Source: Actinomycetes bacterium (GTDB lineage Bacteria; Actinomycetota; Coriobacteriia; WRKU01). Taken from it: a stretch of DNA of 8,545 nt. A model generated the notes under the pieces. The model did no database searches. It was given only the letters and a program-made list of their open reading frames with translations, and had not been told where the DNA came from. Shown here piece by piece: positions 1-6,417 of this stretch. Within the stretch, counting starts at the first letter, position 1. Every line of letters starts with the position of its first letter. Position numbers and translations under genes: made by a program. The stretch spans positions 1 through 8,545 of the forward strand of contig WQXV01000037.1 in assembly GCA_009781565.1 (NCBI GenBank), given 5' to 3'.

Positions 1-1
1 G

Positions 2-577
2 GAGGTTGGGAGGATTTCTTCCGACGCCTTCGAGGAAATAGAGCGAGATCCATGTGCGGAGCACATTAGCTCGCTCGTAAGCGAAGCCGAGACCAAGGCT
101 CGGCGTAGCGATATTTCCGAGGCTGAGGAAAAATCGCTCCCAATTCCGAATCCTGATACACATTACTCATCGTTTGTTCGGGTAATCCCTGGACCGAGTG
201 CGGTGATCGCTGCGCTCGTCGCATCGGGACTACCCAGCGATACCTTCTACTTCGGTGGTTTTCTTCCGCGTAAGGCAAAGGCGCTGCGCGATGTGCTGCA
301 GACTCTGGCAACACTCGATGCCACGCTGGTGTTCTATGAATCGCCCCAGAGACTGGTCAAGACGCTGGACGCATGTGCCGAGGTGCTAGGAGAGCGACGC
401 GCGGCTGTAGTGCGTGAGCTGACGAAGATGCATGAGGAGGTCGTGCGCGACCAGTTACCGCAGCTAGCAGCCCAGTTCAGCGCGCGTGATAGTATAAAAG
501 GCGAGATCGTGCTCGTGATCGCTCTTGCCCAGCGGGAGAAAGTCGCGCGCGTGCATGTCGACAAGTATGGAGGATAG
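2..577 (+). CDS. rsmI: RsmI, 16S rRNA C1402 2'-O-methyltransferase (3' part, start outside window)
   Basis: RsmI uses S-adenosylmethionine to methylate the ribose of C1402 in the decoding centre of 16S rRNA. The frame is open from base 2 and ends at TAG 575-577, giving 191 visible residues. The tetrapyrrole-methylase-fold part is clear: VIPGPSAV (visible residues 61-68), GLPSDTFYFGGFLPRK, FYESPQRL (usually FYESPHRL), RELTKMHEEVV and GEIVLVI. Two things are odd. First, the 60 or so residues before VIPGPSAV are hydrophilic and Glu/Ser-rich and lack the SDAGxPxxSDPG motif that normally sits about 20 residues ahead of PGP. Only a degenerate SDA-x6-DP is visible at residues 7-17. Second, the protein ends about 20 residues after GEIVLVI, so the C-terminal helical domain of longer homologues such as E. 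coli RsmI is absent. The metG start follows after 3 nt. The family call is firm; activity is less sure because the SAM-site half lies upstream or is altered. Confidence 0.88.
   Translation, partial: EVGRISSDAFEEIERDPCAEHISSLVSEAETKARRSDISEAEEKSLPIPNPDTHYSSFVRVIPGPSAVIAALVASGLPSDTFYFGGFLPRKAKALRDVLQTLATLDATLVFYESPQRLVKTLDACAEVLGERRAAVVRELTKMHEEVVRDQLPQLAAQFSARDSIKGEIVLVIALAQREKVARVHVDKYGG
14..138 (+). repeat. Run of consecutive stem-loops inside the rsmI reading frame
   Basis: Inverted repeats read directly from the sequence, nearly end to end. 14-21 pairs with 32-39 (8 bp with one G-T wobble, loop 10). 41-47 GAGCGAG pairs perfectly with 70-76 CTCGCTC and encloses 52-57 ATGTGC pairing with 61-66 GCACAT (loop GGA). 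86-91 GCCGAG pairs with 99-104 CTCGGC (loop 7). 107-118 pairs with 127-138 (12 positions, one A-A mismatch, loop GAGGCTGA). An alternative hairpin, 71-75 TCGCT with 80-84 AGCGA, competes with the second stem. The short word AGCGA and its complement recur (42-46, 71-75, 80-84, 107-111, 134-138). The block stays in frame with rsmI and coincides with the part of the protein that does not match the family. It resembles an in-frame palindromic insertion, but only the dyads are observed; origin and function are inference. Confidence 0.6.
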
Positions 578-580
578 TAC

Positions 581-2152
581 ATGAGCAAGCAGTCGTTCTA
601 CCTGACCACACCGATCTATTATGTGAACAGCGTGCCGCATATCGGGACCGCCTATACGACGGTCGCCGCAGACACCCTGGCGCGGTACCGGCGCATGACC
701 GGCTTCGATGTGTGGTTTTTGACCGGCTTGGACGAGCATGGTCAAAAGGTCGAGGAAGCGGCAGCGGCTGCCGAAATGTCACCCCAGCAGTGGGTCGATA
801 AGCTTGTCGTTGATTTCCAAGACACCTGGAAGATGCTCGACATAGCCAACGACCAGTTCATCCGCACGACCGATGATGAGCACATGCGCGGTGTGCAGGA
901 ATTGGTGCAGAAGCTCTACGATCAAGGCGACATCTATGCCGGTACCTACCAGGGTTGGTACTGTGTGCCCGATGAAGCCTATTGGGCTGAAAGCGACCTT
1001 GAGCCTGCCAATGAGGATGGCGAGCGGATCTGTCCGGATTGTAACCGCCCCCTCAAATACATCGAAGAGGAGAACTACTTCTTCAAGCTCTCAAAATACC
1101 AAGATGCTCTGATCGAGTGGTATAGGGACGACCCGAGCCGGATCGGTCCGGAGACGCGCTACAACGAGGTCATGTCGTTTCTGGAAGGCGGCGTGCATGA
1201 CGTGTCGATCTCACGCTCGAACGTCAAGTGGGGCATCCCGCTACCCTGGGATGAGTCCCATACCATCTATGTCTGGTTCGATGCCCTGTCAAACTACATC
1301 ACCGCTATCGGGTATGGCGATCCGGCACGCGCCGATGAGTTCGCGCTGCGCTGGCCTGCCCAGTATCACTTCGTGGGCAAGGACATCATCCGCTTTCACT
1401 GTGTGATCTGGCCGGCTATGCTCCTTGCTGCTGGACTCGCCCTGCCTGAGTGTATCTTCGCACATGGATTTCTGTTGACTAAAGGCGAGAAGATGAGCAA
1501 GTCCAAAGGCAACGCGCAGACTCCAGCCGAGCTGGTCGAACGCTTCGGTGTCGATGGTTTTCGCTACTACCTGCTGCGCGATGTGGTCTTCGGCTCGGAT
1601 GGTAACATCTCGATGGAGTCGATGGTGCAGCGCTACAATGGCGATCTTGCCAATGACTGGGGCAACCTATGCTCACGTCTGTTCAACATGGTCGGCAAAT
1701 ACTGTGATGGTGAGGTGCCCGATCCCACCGTGCACGATGACGAGGATGAGGGTGCACGGCTCAAAGAGATCGCGGCGACCTTGCCCGACTGTGTCGAGGA
1801 CCGTCTGAGCAAACTCAACTACAGCGGTGCCCTTGACGCGATCTGGGAGCTGGTCAAGGAGACGAATCGCTATCTGGAGGAGTCGGCTCCGTGGGCGCTT
1901 GCCAACGACGAGGAGACGATACCGCGGATGCGCGCGGTGCTATATAACGCGCTTGAAGCGGTACGGATCGTGGCACTGTTCAACGCACCATTCATGCCGA
2001 CGACGAGTGCCGAGGTGTTCAAGCGGCTCTCTCTGGGCGATATCGAAGCGGTCGACGACCTGCGTGAGGCGACCTCGTGGGGGCAGTTGCCCGTCGGCAA
2101 TGTCGTCACCAAGGGCGATCCCCTGTTCCCGCGGATCGTCGAGGACAAGTAA
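581..2152 (+). CDS. metG: Methionyl-tRNA synthetase (MetRS), short form
   Basis: Cytoplasmic class Ia synthetase that charges tRNA-Met and initiator tRNA with methionine (523 aa). The HIGH signature is SVPHIGT (residues 17-23), followed by LTGLDEHGQK (47-56). The connective domain with its zinc knuckle is at about 115-225. The methionine-pocket segment is YVWFDALSNYI (230-240), the KMSKS loop is 304-308, and the helical anticodon-binding domain is about 355-515 with NRYLEESAPW (429-438). The C-terminal OB-fold dimerisation domain of ~650-aa forms is missing, as in other short MetRSs. The zinc ligands read Cys128-x2-Asp131 and Cys151-x2-Cys154, so one usual Cys is Asp. GGAGG at 569-573 lies 7 nt before the ATG and supports this start. 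The gene follows rsmI by 3 nt and precedes tatD by 1 nt, so it is probably co-transcribed with both. Confidence 0.97.
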   Translation: MSKQSFYLTTPIYYVNSVPHIGTAYTTVAADTLARYRRMTGFDVWFLTGLDEHGQKVEEAAAAAEMSPQQWVDKLVVDFQDTWKMLDIANDQFIRTTDDEHMRGVQELVQKLYDQGDIYAGTYQGWYCVPDEAYWAESDLEPANEDGERICPDCNRPLKYIEEENYFFKLSKYQDALIEWYRDDPSRIGPETRYNEVMSFLEGGVHDVSISRSNVKWGIPLPWDESHTIYVWFDALSNYITAIGYGDPARADEFALRWPAQYHFVGKDIIRFHCVIWPAMLLAAGLALPECIFAHGFLLTKGEKMSKSKGNAQTPAELVERFGVDGFRYYLLRDVVFGSDGNISMESMVQRYNGDLANDWGNLCSRLFNMVGKYCDGEVPDPTVHDDEDEGARLKEIAATLPDCVEDRLSKLNYSGALDAIWELVKETNRYLEESAPWALANDEETIPRMRAVLYNALEAVRIVALFNAPFMPTTSAEVFKRLSLGDIEAVDDLREATSWGQLPVGNVVTKGDPLFPRIVEDK

Positions 2153-2153
2153 C

Positions 2154-2936
2154 ATGATCGTTGATACTCATGCCCACCTCGACATGCTCGAGGATCCCAT
2201 CAGTGCGCTGAGAAATGCCGGTGAGGCTGGAGTCGGGTTGCTCTGCACGGTCGTCAATGTGCTTGAGGCGCCTGAGCGTACCTTCGAAGGACTCGAGTCG
2301 TGGAGAGAAGCGGCTGGACCGCATGCTCCTGAGACCCATATCATCGTGGGGACCCATCCCCACGATGCGGCACGGACCGATGAGCAGGCGATGGATGATA
2401 TCCGCCGGTTCGCACAAGATCCACGTGTCGTCGGCCTCGGCGAGATCGGCCTTGACTACCACTATGATCACAGCCCGCGTGACGTGCAGCGCGATATCTA
2501 TGCCCAACAGCTCCAACTGGCACACGAACTGGACCTGCCGGTGTGTATCCACCTACGCGAAGCCCATGGGGATGGACTGCGTATCCTGACCGAACAGGGT
2601 GTGCCCGCTCAAGGAGCGATCCTGCACTGTTTCGGGCTTGAGTACGAGGTGGCGCAACCGTTCCTGGATCTGGGCTGTTATGTCAGTTTTGCCGGACCGA
2701 TCACGTTCAAGAAGGCGGCCGAGGTGCGCGATGCGGCTGCGCGTATTCCGCTTGACCGGCTCCTCAGTGAGACCGACTCTCCGTTCCTCTCGCCCGAGCC
2801 CCATCGGGGCAAGAAGAACGAACCCGCACGGGTGCGCTACATCGTCAATGCGCTGGCTCAGGCCCATGACATGTCTGAAGGTGAGATGGCAGATATCACC
2901 CTTACCAACGCACGACGCTTCTTCGGGCTCAGCTGA
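2154..2936 (+). CDS. tatD: TatD-family metal-dependent deoxyribonuclease
   Basis: TatD enzymes are cytoplasmic TIM-barrel metallo-hydrolases with 3'-5' exonuclease activity on DNA, linked to DNA repair and turnover; the exact substrate here is not known. At 260 aa the protein has the normal family length. The metal-site residues are all present: DTHAHLD (4-10, His6 and His8), GTHPHDA (66-72), GLGEIGLDYHYD (94-105, Glu97), CIHLREA (131-137, His133), ILHCFG (156-161, His158) and SETDSPFL (205-212, Asp208). The frame is open upstream into metG, but the ATG at 2154 is right: the N-terminal metal motif begins four residues in, GAGGA at 2141-2145 lies 8 nt before it, and the start is 1 nt after the metG stop, which favours translational coupling. 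A tatD gene directly after metG is also found in Bacillus. Confidence 0.96.
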   Translation: MIVDTHAHLDMLEDPISALRNAGEAGVGLLCTVVNVLEAPERTFEGLESWREAAGPHAPETHIIVGTHPHDAARTDEQAMDDIRRFAQDPRVVGLGEIGLDYHYDHSPRDVQRDIYAQQLQLAHELDLPVCIHLREAHGDGLRILTEQGVPAQGAILHCFGLEYEVAQPFLDLGCYVSFAGPITFKKAAEVRDAAARIPLDRLLSETDSPFLSPEPHRGKKNEPARVRYIVNALAQAHDMSEGEMADITLTNARRFFGLS

Positions 2937-2974
2937 CCAAGCATCTCTCTTGCATCGGGCTCTTTTCACGTCAG

Positions 2975-2993
2975 GGTAATCTGGAGTCTTACC
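2975..2993. repeat. Dyad GGTAA-N9-TTACC
   Basis: Perfect 5-bp arms (2975-2979 and 2989-2993) separated by 9 nt, upstream of clpC. It is short enough to be chance, but it is the first of a series of dyads in this gap. It has no T tract after it, so it is not a typical terminator. Confidence 0.3.
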
Positions 2994-2997
2994 ATCT

Positions 2998-3012
2998 ATT
3001 CATTTTATGAAT
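2998..3012. repeat. AT-rich inverted repeat ATTCAT-TTT-ATGAAT
   Basis: Perfect 6-bp arms around a 3-nt spacer, centred at 3005. Its centre lies about 21.5 bp, close to two helical turns, upstream of the centre of the next palindrome. A regulator bound at each would therefore face the same side of the DNA. A role as operator or AT-rich upstream promoter element is inference. Confidence 0.45.
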
Positions 3013-3017
3013 GAGTA

Positions 3018-3035
3018 TGCGTGCAGATGCACGCA
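3018..3035. promoter_or_regulatory. Candidate clpC operator palindrome
   Basis: TGCGTGCA-GA-TGCACGCA is a perfect inverted repeat with 8-bp arms and a 2-bp centre. It covers the place where the -35 box of the TATACT promoter would lie, and no good TTGACA match is present there. This is the position expected of a repressor site, or of an activator site compensating for a weak -35. It does not match the CIRCE, CtsR or HAIR consensus. A regulatory role is inferred from symmetry and position alone. Confidence 0.55.
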
Positions 3036-3049
3036 CACAGGCGCCTCGT

Positions 3050-3055
3050 TATACT
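3050..3055 (+). promoter_or_regulatory. Probable -10 box of the clpC promoter
   Basis: TATACT matches the sigma-70-type consensus TATAAT at 5 of 6 positions. It would start transcription near 3061-3064 and leave a leader of about 25 nt before the clpC ATG. The -35 region is poor at any spacing from 16 to 18 and is occupied by an 18-bp palindrome. A second small palindrome, AGGCGCCT (3039-3046), lies in the spacer. Confidence 0.5.
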
Positions 3056-3087
3056 GATACGTAACAATAAAAGCGAAGGGTGACAAT

Positions 3088-5634
3088 ATGTTTGATAGAT
3101 TTACTGCGCATGCGCGCCATAGCATGGCTTACGCGCAAGAAGAAGCAAAGCTCATGCATAGCCCCTATGTGGGTACCGAGCATATCTTGCTCGGGCTGAT
3201 CCGCGAACCTGAAGGGGTCGCCAGCGAGGTGCTCACCAACATCGGTATGACCGTCGATGGGTTGCGTGCCAAGATCCGCGAGATGTTCGGGGAGGAGAAC
3301 GAGCAGGCCAACGTTCCTGCCGAGCTTCCCTTCTCCCAGAATGCGAAGATCGTGCTCGAGTTCGCTTTCCGTGAGGCGACCCAGTTCGGACATGAATACA
3401 TCGGCACCGAGCATATCTTGCTCGGTCTTATTCGTCTGAATCAATCCAAAGGTGCTCAAGTGCTGACCGCTCTGGGAATCGATCTTGAATCAGTACGTGC
3501 CGGCATCGTACAGATGCTGACGATGGCGCGCGCCGGTGGCGGAGGTCTGGGTGCACGTCGGAGCGCGAAGATGTCGATGCTTGACGAGTTCGGCACGAAT
3601 CTGACCCGTGCAGCCCTTGATGGGCAGCTCGATCCGGTCATTGGACGCACCGCTCAGATCGACCGCGTCGTGCAGATCCTGTCGCGTCGCACCAAGAACA
3701 ATCCGGTGCTCATCGGTGAGCCCGGAGTCGGAAAGACCGCGATCGTCGAAGGTATCGCCCAACTGATCGCGGCGGGATTGGTACCAGAGACACTCTCCGA
3801 TATACAGCTCTACACGCTTGATCTGGCGGGGCTCGTCGCCGGTGCGAAATACCGTGGCGAGTTCGAGGAGCGCATCCGGCGCGTGCTCGATGAGGTCAGG
3901 AAAAGAAATGATGTGATGCTCTTCATCGACGAGCTCCATACTATGGTCGGCGCCGGCAGCGCCGAGGGTTCGATGGATGCCGCCAACATCCTCAAACCGG
4001 CGTTGGCACGCGGCGAGGTCCGCGTGATCGGTGCGACCACCATCGGTGAGTATCGCAAATATATCGAGAAGGACAGCGCGCTCGAGCGTCGCTTCCAGCC
4101 CATCATGGTACCTGAACCGTCTCTGGATGAGACCGTGCGTATCCTGCAGGGCCTTCGAGAAAAATATGAGTCGTTCCATCTGGTCAACTTCTCTGATGAG
4201 GCGCTGATCACGGCTGCGACCCTGGCCGACCGCTACATCTCCGACCGGTTCATGCCCGATAAAGCGATCGATCTGATGGATGAGGCGGGTGCGAAGATGC
4301 GGATCCTGCACGCCACCATTCCCGATCACATCCGCGAGGTCGACGAGGAGATCAAAGCTATCGTGACCGATAAGGAAGCTGCGATCGCAGACCGCAAATA
4401 CGAGGTCGCCTCCAAACTGCGCGAGAAAGAGCGTGAGCTGGCCAGCAAGCGTCGCGATCTCTTCGATGAGTGGAAGACCAAGCGCGATGAGATCGAGATC
4501 ATCGTCAGTCCCCAAGAGATCGCCGAGGTCCTAAGTGTGTGGACCGGTATCCCGGTCGCAGAGCTTTCCGAGGAGGAGTCGGCCAAGCTGCTCAACATGG
4601 AAGACGAGCTACACAAGCGTGTGATCGGCCAGGATAAGGGTATCGAAGTGGTCTCGCGCGCCATACGTCGCGCACGCGCAGGCCTCAAAGATCCGCTGCG
4701 TCCAGCAGGCTCGTTCATATTCCTCGGACCGTCCGGGGTCGGCAAGACCGAGCTGGCCAAAGCACTGGCAGAGGTCGTCTTTGGCAACCAGAACGCCTTG
4801 GTGGCACTGGACATGTCCGAGTACATGGAAAAGCACACCGTTTCACGTCTGATCGGCTCTCCTCCCGGCTACATCGGTTTTGACGAAGGTGGGCAGTTGA
4901 CCGAACAGATCCGCCGTCACCCCTACAGCGTGATACTCTTCGACGAGATCGAGAAAGCGCACCCTGACGTATTCAACGTATTGCTCCAGATCCTTGAAGA
5001 GGGTCGTCTGACCGATGCGCAGGGGCGCAAGGTCGATTTTCGCAACACCATCGTGATCATGACCAGCAACGTCGGGGCGCGCAAGATTGCAAAACGCTCG
5101 CTGGGTGTGGGTTTCTCGACCGCGCAGGAGGGGATCGATCCCGAGCTGATGCGTGAGAACGTCACCAATGAACTCAAGGACCTGTTCAGACCAGAGCTGC
5201 TCAACCGGATCGATGAGATCGTGGTATTCGATACGTTGACCAAGGAGCAGTTGGCATTGATCGTCGATCTACTGGTCGCCGATACACAGCAAAGGCTTGC
5301 CACCCACGACCTCAAGATCGAGCTGACCGATGCGGCGCGCGACTTCTTGGTCGAGCAGGCCGATGATGAGGCGGCGGGGGCACGTCCGCTTCGTCGCGCT
5401 ATCCAGCGTTTCATCGAAGACGGCATCAGTGAGCATATCCTGGCGGGCGAGTTCAAGGCCGATAGCATCATCAAGGTGGATGCGACCGACAAAGATGAGC
5501 TCTCCTTCAAGTTCTTACGCAAGGCAAAACCGGGAGAGATCGAGAAGGTCACCTTCAGCGATGATGAGACGATCGTCTCGCGTCTGCCCGATCAGCGCTA
5601 TCCCAGCGCAGGTCGAGACGAGGCGAGCGGCTAG
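3088..5634 (+). CDS. clpC: ClpC, Hsp100/AAA+ unfoldase of the ClpCP protease
   Basis: Hexameric cytoplasmic ATPase that unfolds proteins and threads them into ClpP. At 848 aa it is full length and close to actinobacterial ClpC1. It has two Clp_N repeats (about 1-75 and 78-145, each with TEHILLGLIR). The first AAA+ module has Walker A GEPGVGKT (210-217), pore loop KYRGEFE (254-260), Walker B VMLFIDE (276-282) and arginine finger LERRF. The UVR/coiled-coil middle segment (about 424-465) is diagnostic of ClpC rather than ClpA or ClpB. The second AAA+ module has Walker A GPSGVGKT (547-554), pore loop GYIGF, Walker B VILFDE (615-620), PELLNRIDE (702-710) and sensor-2 GARPLRR (764-770). The ClpP-docking loop is probably SLGVGFS (671-677). 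The start is supported by AAGGG at 3076-3080, 7 nt upstream. No ctsR, mcsA or mcsB precedes it. ispD follows after 6 nt, so clpC probably heads an operon. Confidence 0.98.
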   Translation: MFDRFTAHARHSMAYAQEEAKLMHSPYVGTEHILLGLIREPEGVASEVLTNIGMTVDGLRAKIREMFGEENEQANVPAELPFSQNAKIVLEFAFREATQFGHEYIGTEHILLGLIRLNQSKGAQVLTALGIDLESVRAGIVQMLTMARAGGGGLGARRSAKMSMLDEFGTNLTRAALDGQLDPVIGRTAQIDRVVQILSRRTKNNPVLIGEPGVGKTAIVEGIAQLIAAGLVPETLSDIQLYTLDLAGLVAGAKYRGEFEERIRRVLDEVRKRNDVMLFIDELHTMVGAGSAEGSMDAANILKPALARGEVRVIGATTIGEYRKYIEKDSALERRFQPIMVPEPSLDETVRILQGLREKYESFHLVNFSDEALITAATLADRYISDRFMPDKAIDLMDEAGAKMRILHATIPDHIREVDEEIKAIVTDKEAAIADRKYEVASKLREKERELASKRRDLFDEWKTKRDEIEIIVSPQEIAEVLSVWTGIPVAELSEEESAKLLNMEDELHKRVIGQDKGIEVVSRAIRRARAGLKDPLRPAGSFIFLGPSGVGKTELAKALAEVVFGNQNALVALDMSEYMEKHTVSRLIGSPPGYIGFDEGGQLTEQIRRHPYSVILFDEIEKAHPDVFNVLLQILEEGRLTDAQGRKVDFRNTIVIMTSNVGARKIAKRSLGVGFSTAQEGIDPELMRENVTNELKDLFRPELLNRIDEIVVFDTLTKEQLALIVDLLVADTQQRLATHDLKIELTDAARDFLVEQADDEAAGARPLRRAIQRFIEDGISEHILAGEFKADSIIKVDATDKDELSFKFLRKAKPGEIEKVTFSDDETIVSRLPDQRYPSAGRDEASG
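3175..3194 (+). repeat. 20-bp exact direct repeat in clpC, copy 1
   Basis: ACCGAGCATATCTTGCTCGG encodes TEHILLG (residues 30-36) in the first Clp_N repeat. The identical 20 bases occur at 3406-3425, 231 nt (77 codons) downstream, in the same place in the second repeat. The protein match is expected from the ancient Clp_N duplication; identity down to codon choice is the unusual part. Confidence 0.8.
3406..3425 (+). repeat. 20-bp exact direct repeat in clpC, copy 2
   Basis: Second copy, encoding TEHILLG (residues 107-113) with the same seven codons as copy 1, including the TTG-CTC leucine pair. Flanking bases differ between the copies, so the exact identity is local to this motif. Confidence 0.8.
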
Positions 5635-5640
5635 ACTGCC

Positions 5641-6372
5641 ATGCGCATCATCGGCATTATAGCAGCCGGAGGCAGCGGGAGCCGTATGGGCCTTCCCGAA
5701 GGCAAACAGCTGCTCGAGATCGCTGGAAAACCGGTGGTCGCATGGTCGACCCAGGCACTATGTGATATCAACGAAATGGACGAGGTCATCGTCGTCTGTG
5801 ACCCTGACCGCGTCGAGGAGTACTCCTCGGCAATACTGACTGCAGTCTCAAGTGACACACCTCTGTCCTTTGTGGGAGGCGGGGAGACGCGCGCAGAATC
5901 AGTACTTGCCGGCATGTGCGCGATCAGTGAGGTCGATGAGACCGAGAAAAACCCCGACATGGAGTTCCGTGATACCGTCATCGTGATCCATGATGGTGCC
6001 CGTCCACTCGCCACCGCAACCATGATGCAGGATGCACTCAATGCATACAAGAGCGATGAGGCTGCCGATGGTGTCGTGGTAGGGCACCCCAGCAGCGATA
6101 CCCTCAAACGAGTCGAGGGCACCCGTGTGATCGAGACACCTGACCGCTCACAGTATTGGGCGGTCCAGACTCCTCAGATCTTTACTCTGGGTACGCTTCT
6201 TGATGCCTATAAGTATGCGATGGATCACTCCCTTGAGGTCACCGATGACTCGTCACTGGTCGAAGCTTACGGCAAACGCGTCGTGATGCATCTTGGTCCT
6301 CGTGATAATATCAAGGTAACGTGTCCAGAAGATGTCGCGTTCGTCGAGGCGGCATTGCTGGCTCGTGCTTGA
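5641..6372 (+). CDS. ispD: IspD, 2-C-methyl-D-erythritol 4-phosphate cytidylyltransferase
   Basis: Third step of the MEP isoprenoid pathway: transfers CMP from CTP to 2-C-methyl-D-erythritol 4-phosphate. The 243-aa protein shows the full family pattern: IIAAGGSGSRMG (6-17, Arg15) with Lys22 of the CTP site, GGGETRAESVLAG (79-91), VIVIHDGARP (113-122), SSDTLK (151-156), VQTPQIF (175-181), VTDDSSLVE (200-208) and DNIKVTCPED (222-231). The segment just before the HDGARP strand (about 95-110) is acidic and a little longer than in compact homologues. The ATG is 6 nt after the clpC stop. No Shine-Dalgarno sequence lies at usable distance (the nearest GAGG is 17 nt away), so translation is probably coupled to termination on clpC. 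ispF follows after 45 nt. No carD or radA gene intervenes, unlike in many relatives. Confidence 0.97.
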   Translation: MRIIGIIAAGGSGSRMGLPEGKQLLEIAGKPVVAWSTQALCDINEMDEVIVVCDPDRVEEYSSAILTAVSSDTPLSFVGGGETRAESVLAGMCAISEVDETEKNPDMEFRDTVIVIHDGARPLATATMMQDALNAYKSDEAADGVVVGHPSSDTLKRVEGTRVIETPDRSQYWAVQTPQIFTLGTLLDAYKYAMDHSLEVTDDSSLVEAYGKRVVMHLGPRDNIKVTCPEDVAFVEAALLARA

Positions 6373-6407
6373 TCAGGCAGCTACGTTGCGCACAGCGAGG
6401 ATCATAC

Positions 6408-6412
6408 GGAGG
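6408..6412 (+). promoter_or_regulatory. Ribosome binding site that fixes the ispF start
   Basis: GGAGG lies 5 nt before ATG 6418 but only 2 nt before the in-frame TTG at 6415. Spacing therefore selects the ATG. It is one of the strongest Shine-Dalgarno matches in the operon, in contrast to ispD. Confidence 0.75.
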
Positions 6413-6417
6413 TATTG

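Larger units (their letters stand above)
2937..3087. other. Intergenic region tatD-clpC
   Basis: This 151-bp gap is the longest non-coding stretch and the likely boundary between two operons. It is more AT-rich than its surroundings and contains a -10-like box and several inverted repeats, listed separately. No convincing rho-independent terminator for tatD is visible: there is no GC stem followed by a T tract. No CIRCE (TTAGCACTC-N9-GAGTGCTAA), CtsR-type tandem GGTCAAA or HAIR-type CTTGAGT-N7-ACTCAAG operator was found on either strand by eye. No small ORF with a convincing start signal was seen. Confidence 0.7.

Noticed and set aside
203..577. Independent short gene starting at GTG 203
   Set aside because: The frame is open to the window edge, and PGPSA, part of the RsmI fold, spans the proposed start; this is the 3' part of rsmI.
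1827..2153. Upstream in-frame extension of tatD into metG
   Set aside because: The extra 109 codons are the metG sequence read in another frame (Arg/Ser-rich); the TatD fold begins at the ATG at 2154 and has its own ribosome site.
2106..2552. 148-codon minus-strand open frame over the metG-tatD junction
   Set aside because: Overlaps two well-supported genes; no domain and no plausible promoter or ribosome site.
2937..2980. Rho-independent terminator after tatD
   Set aside because: A short T run (2962-2966) is present, but no GC-rich stem precedes it.
3490..4515. 341-codon open frame on the minus strand inside clpC
   Set aside because: It lies wholly antisense to a full, motif-complete clpC; its product shows no recognisable domain, and the openness follows from the codon bias of the sense gene.
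5631..6122. 163-codon minus-strand open frame over ispD
   Set aside because: Antisense shadow of ispD, Ser-rich product without motifs.
6415..6417. TTG start for ispF
   Set aside because: Only 2 nt from GGAGG; the adjacent ATG has proper spacing and the family N-terminus starts there.
6373..6417. Separate promoter or regulatory element between ispD and ispF
   Set aside because: 45 bp without a -10/-35 pair or a clear dyad beyond a 6-bp palindrome; best read as spacer with a ribosome site.
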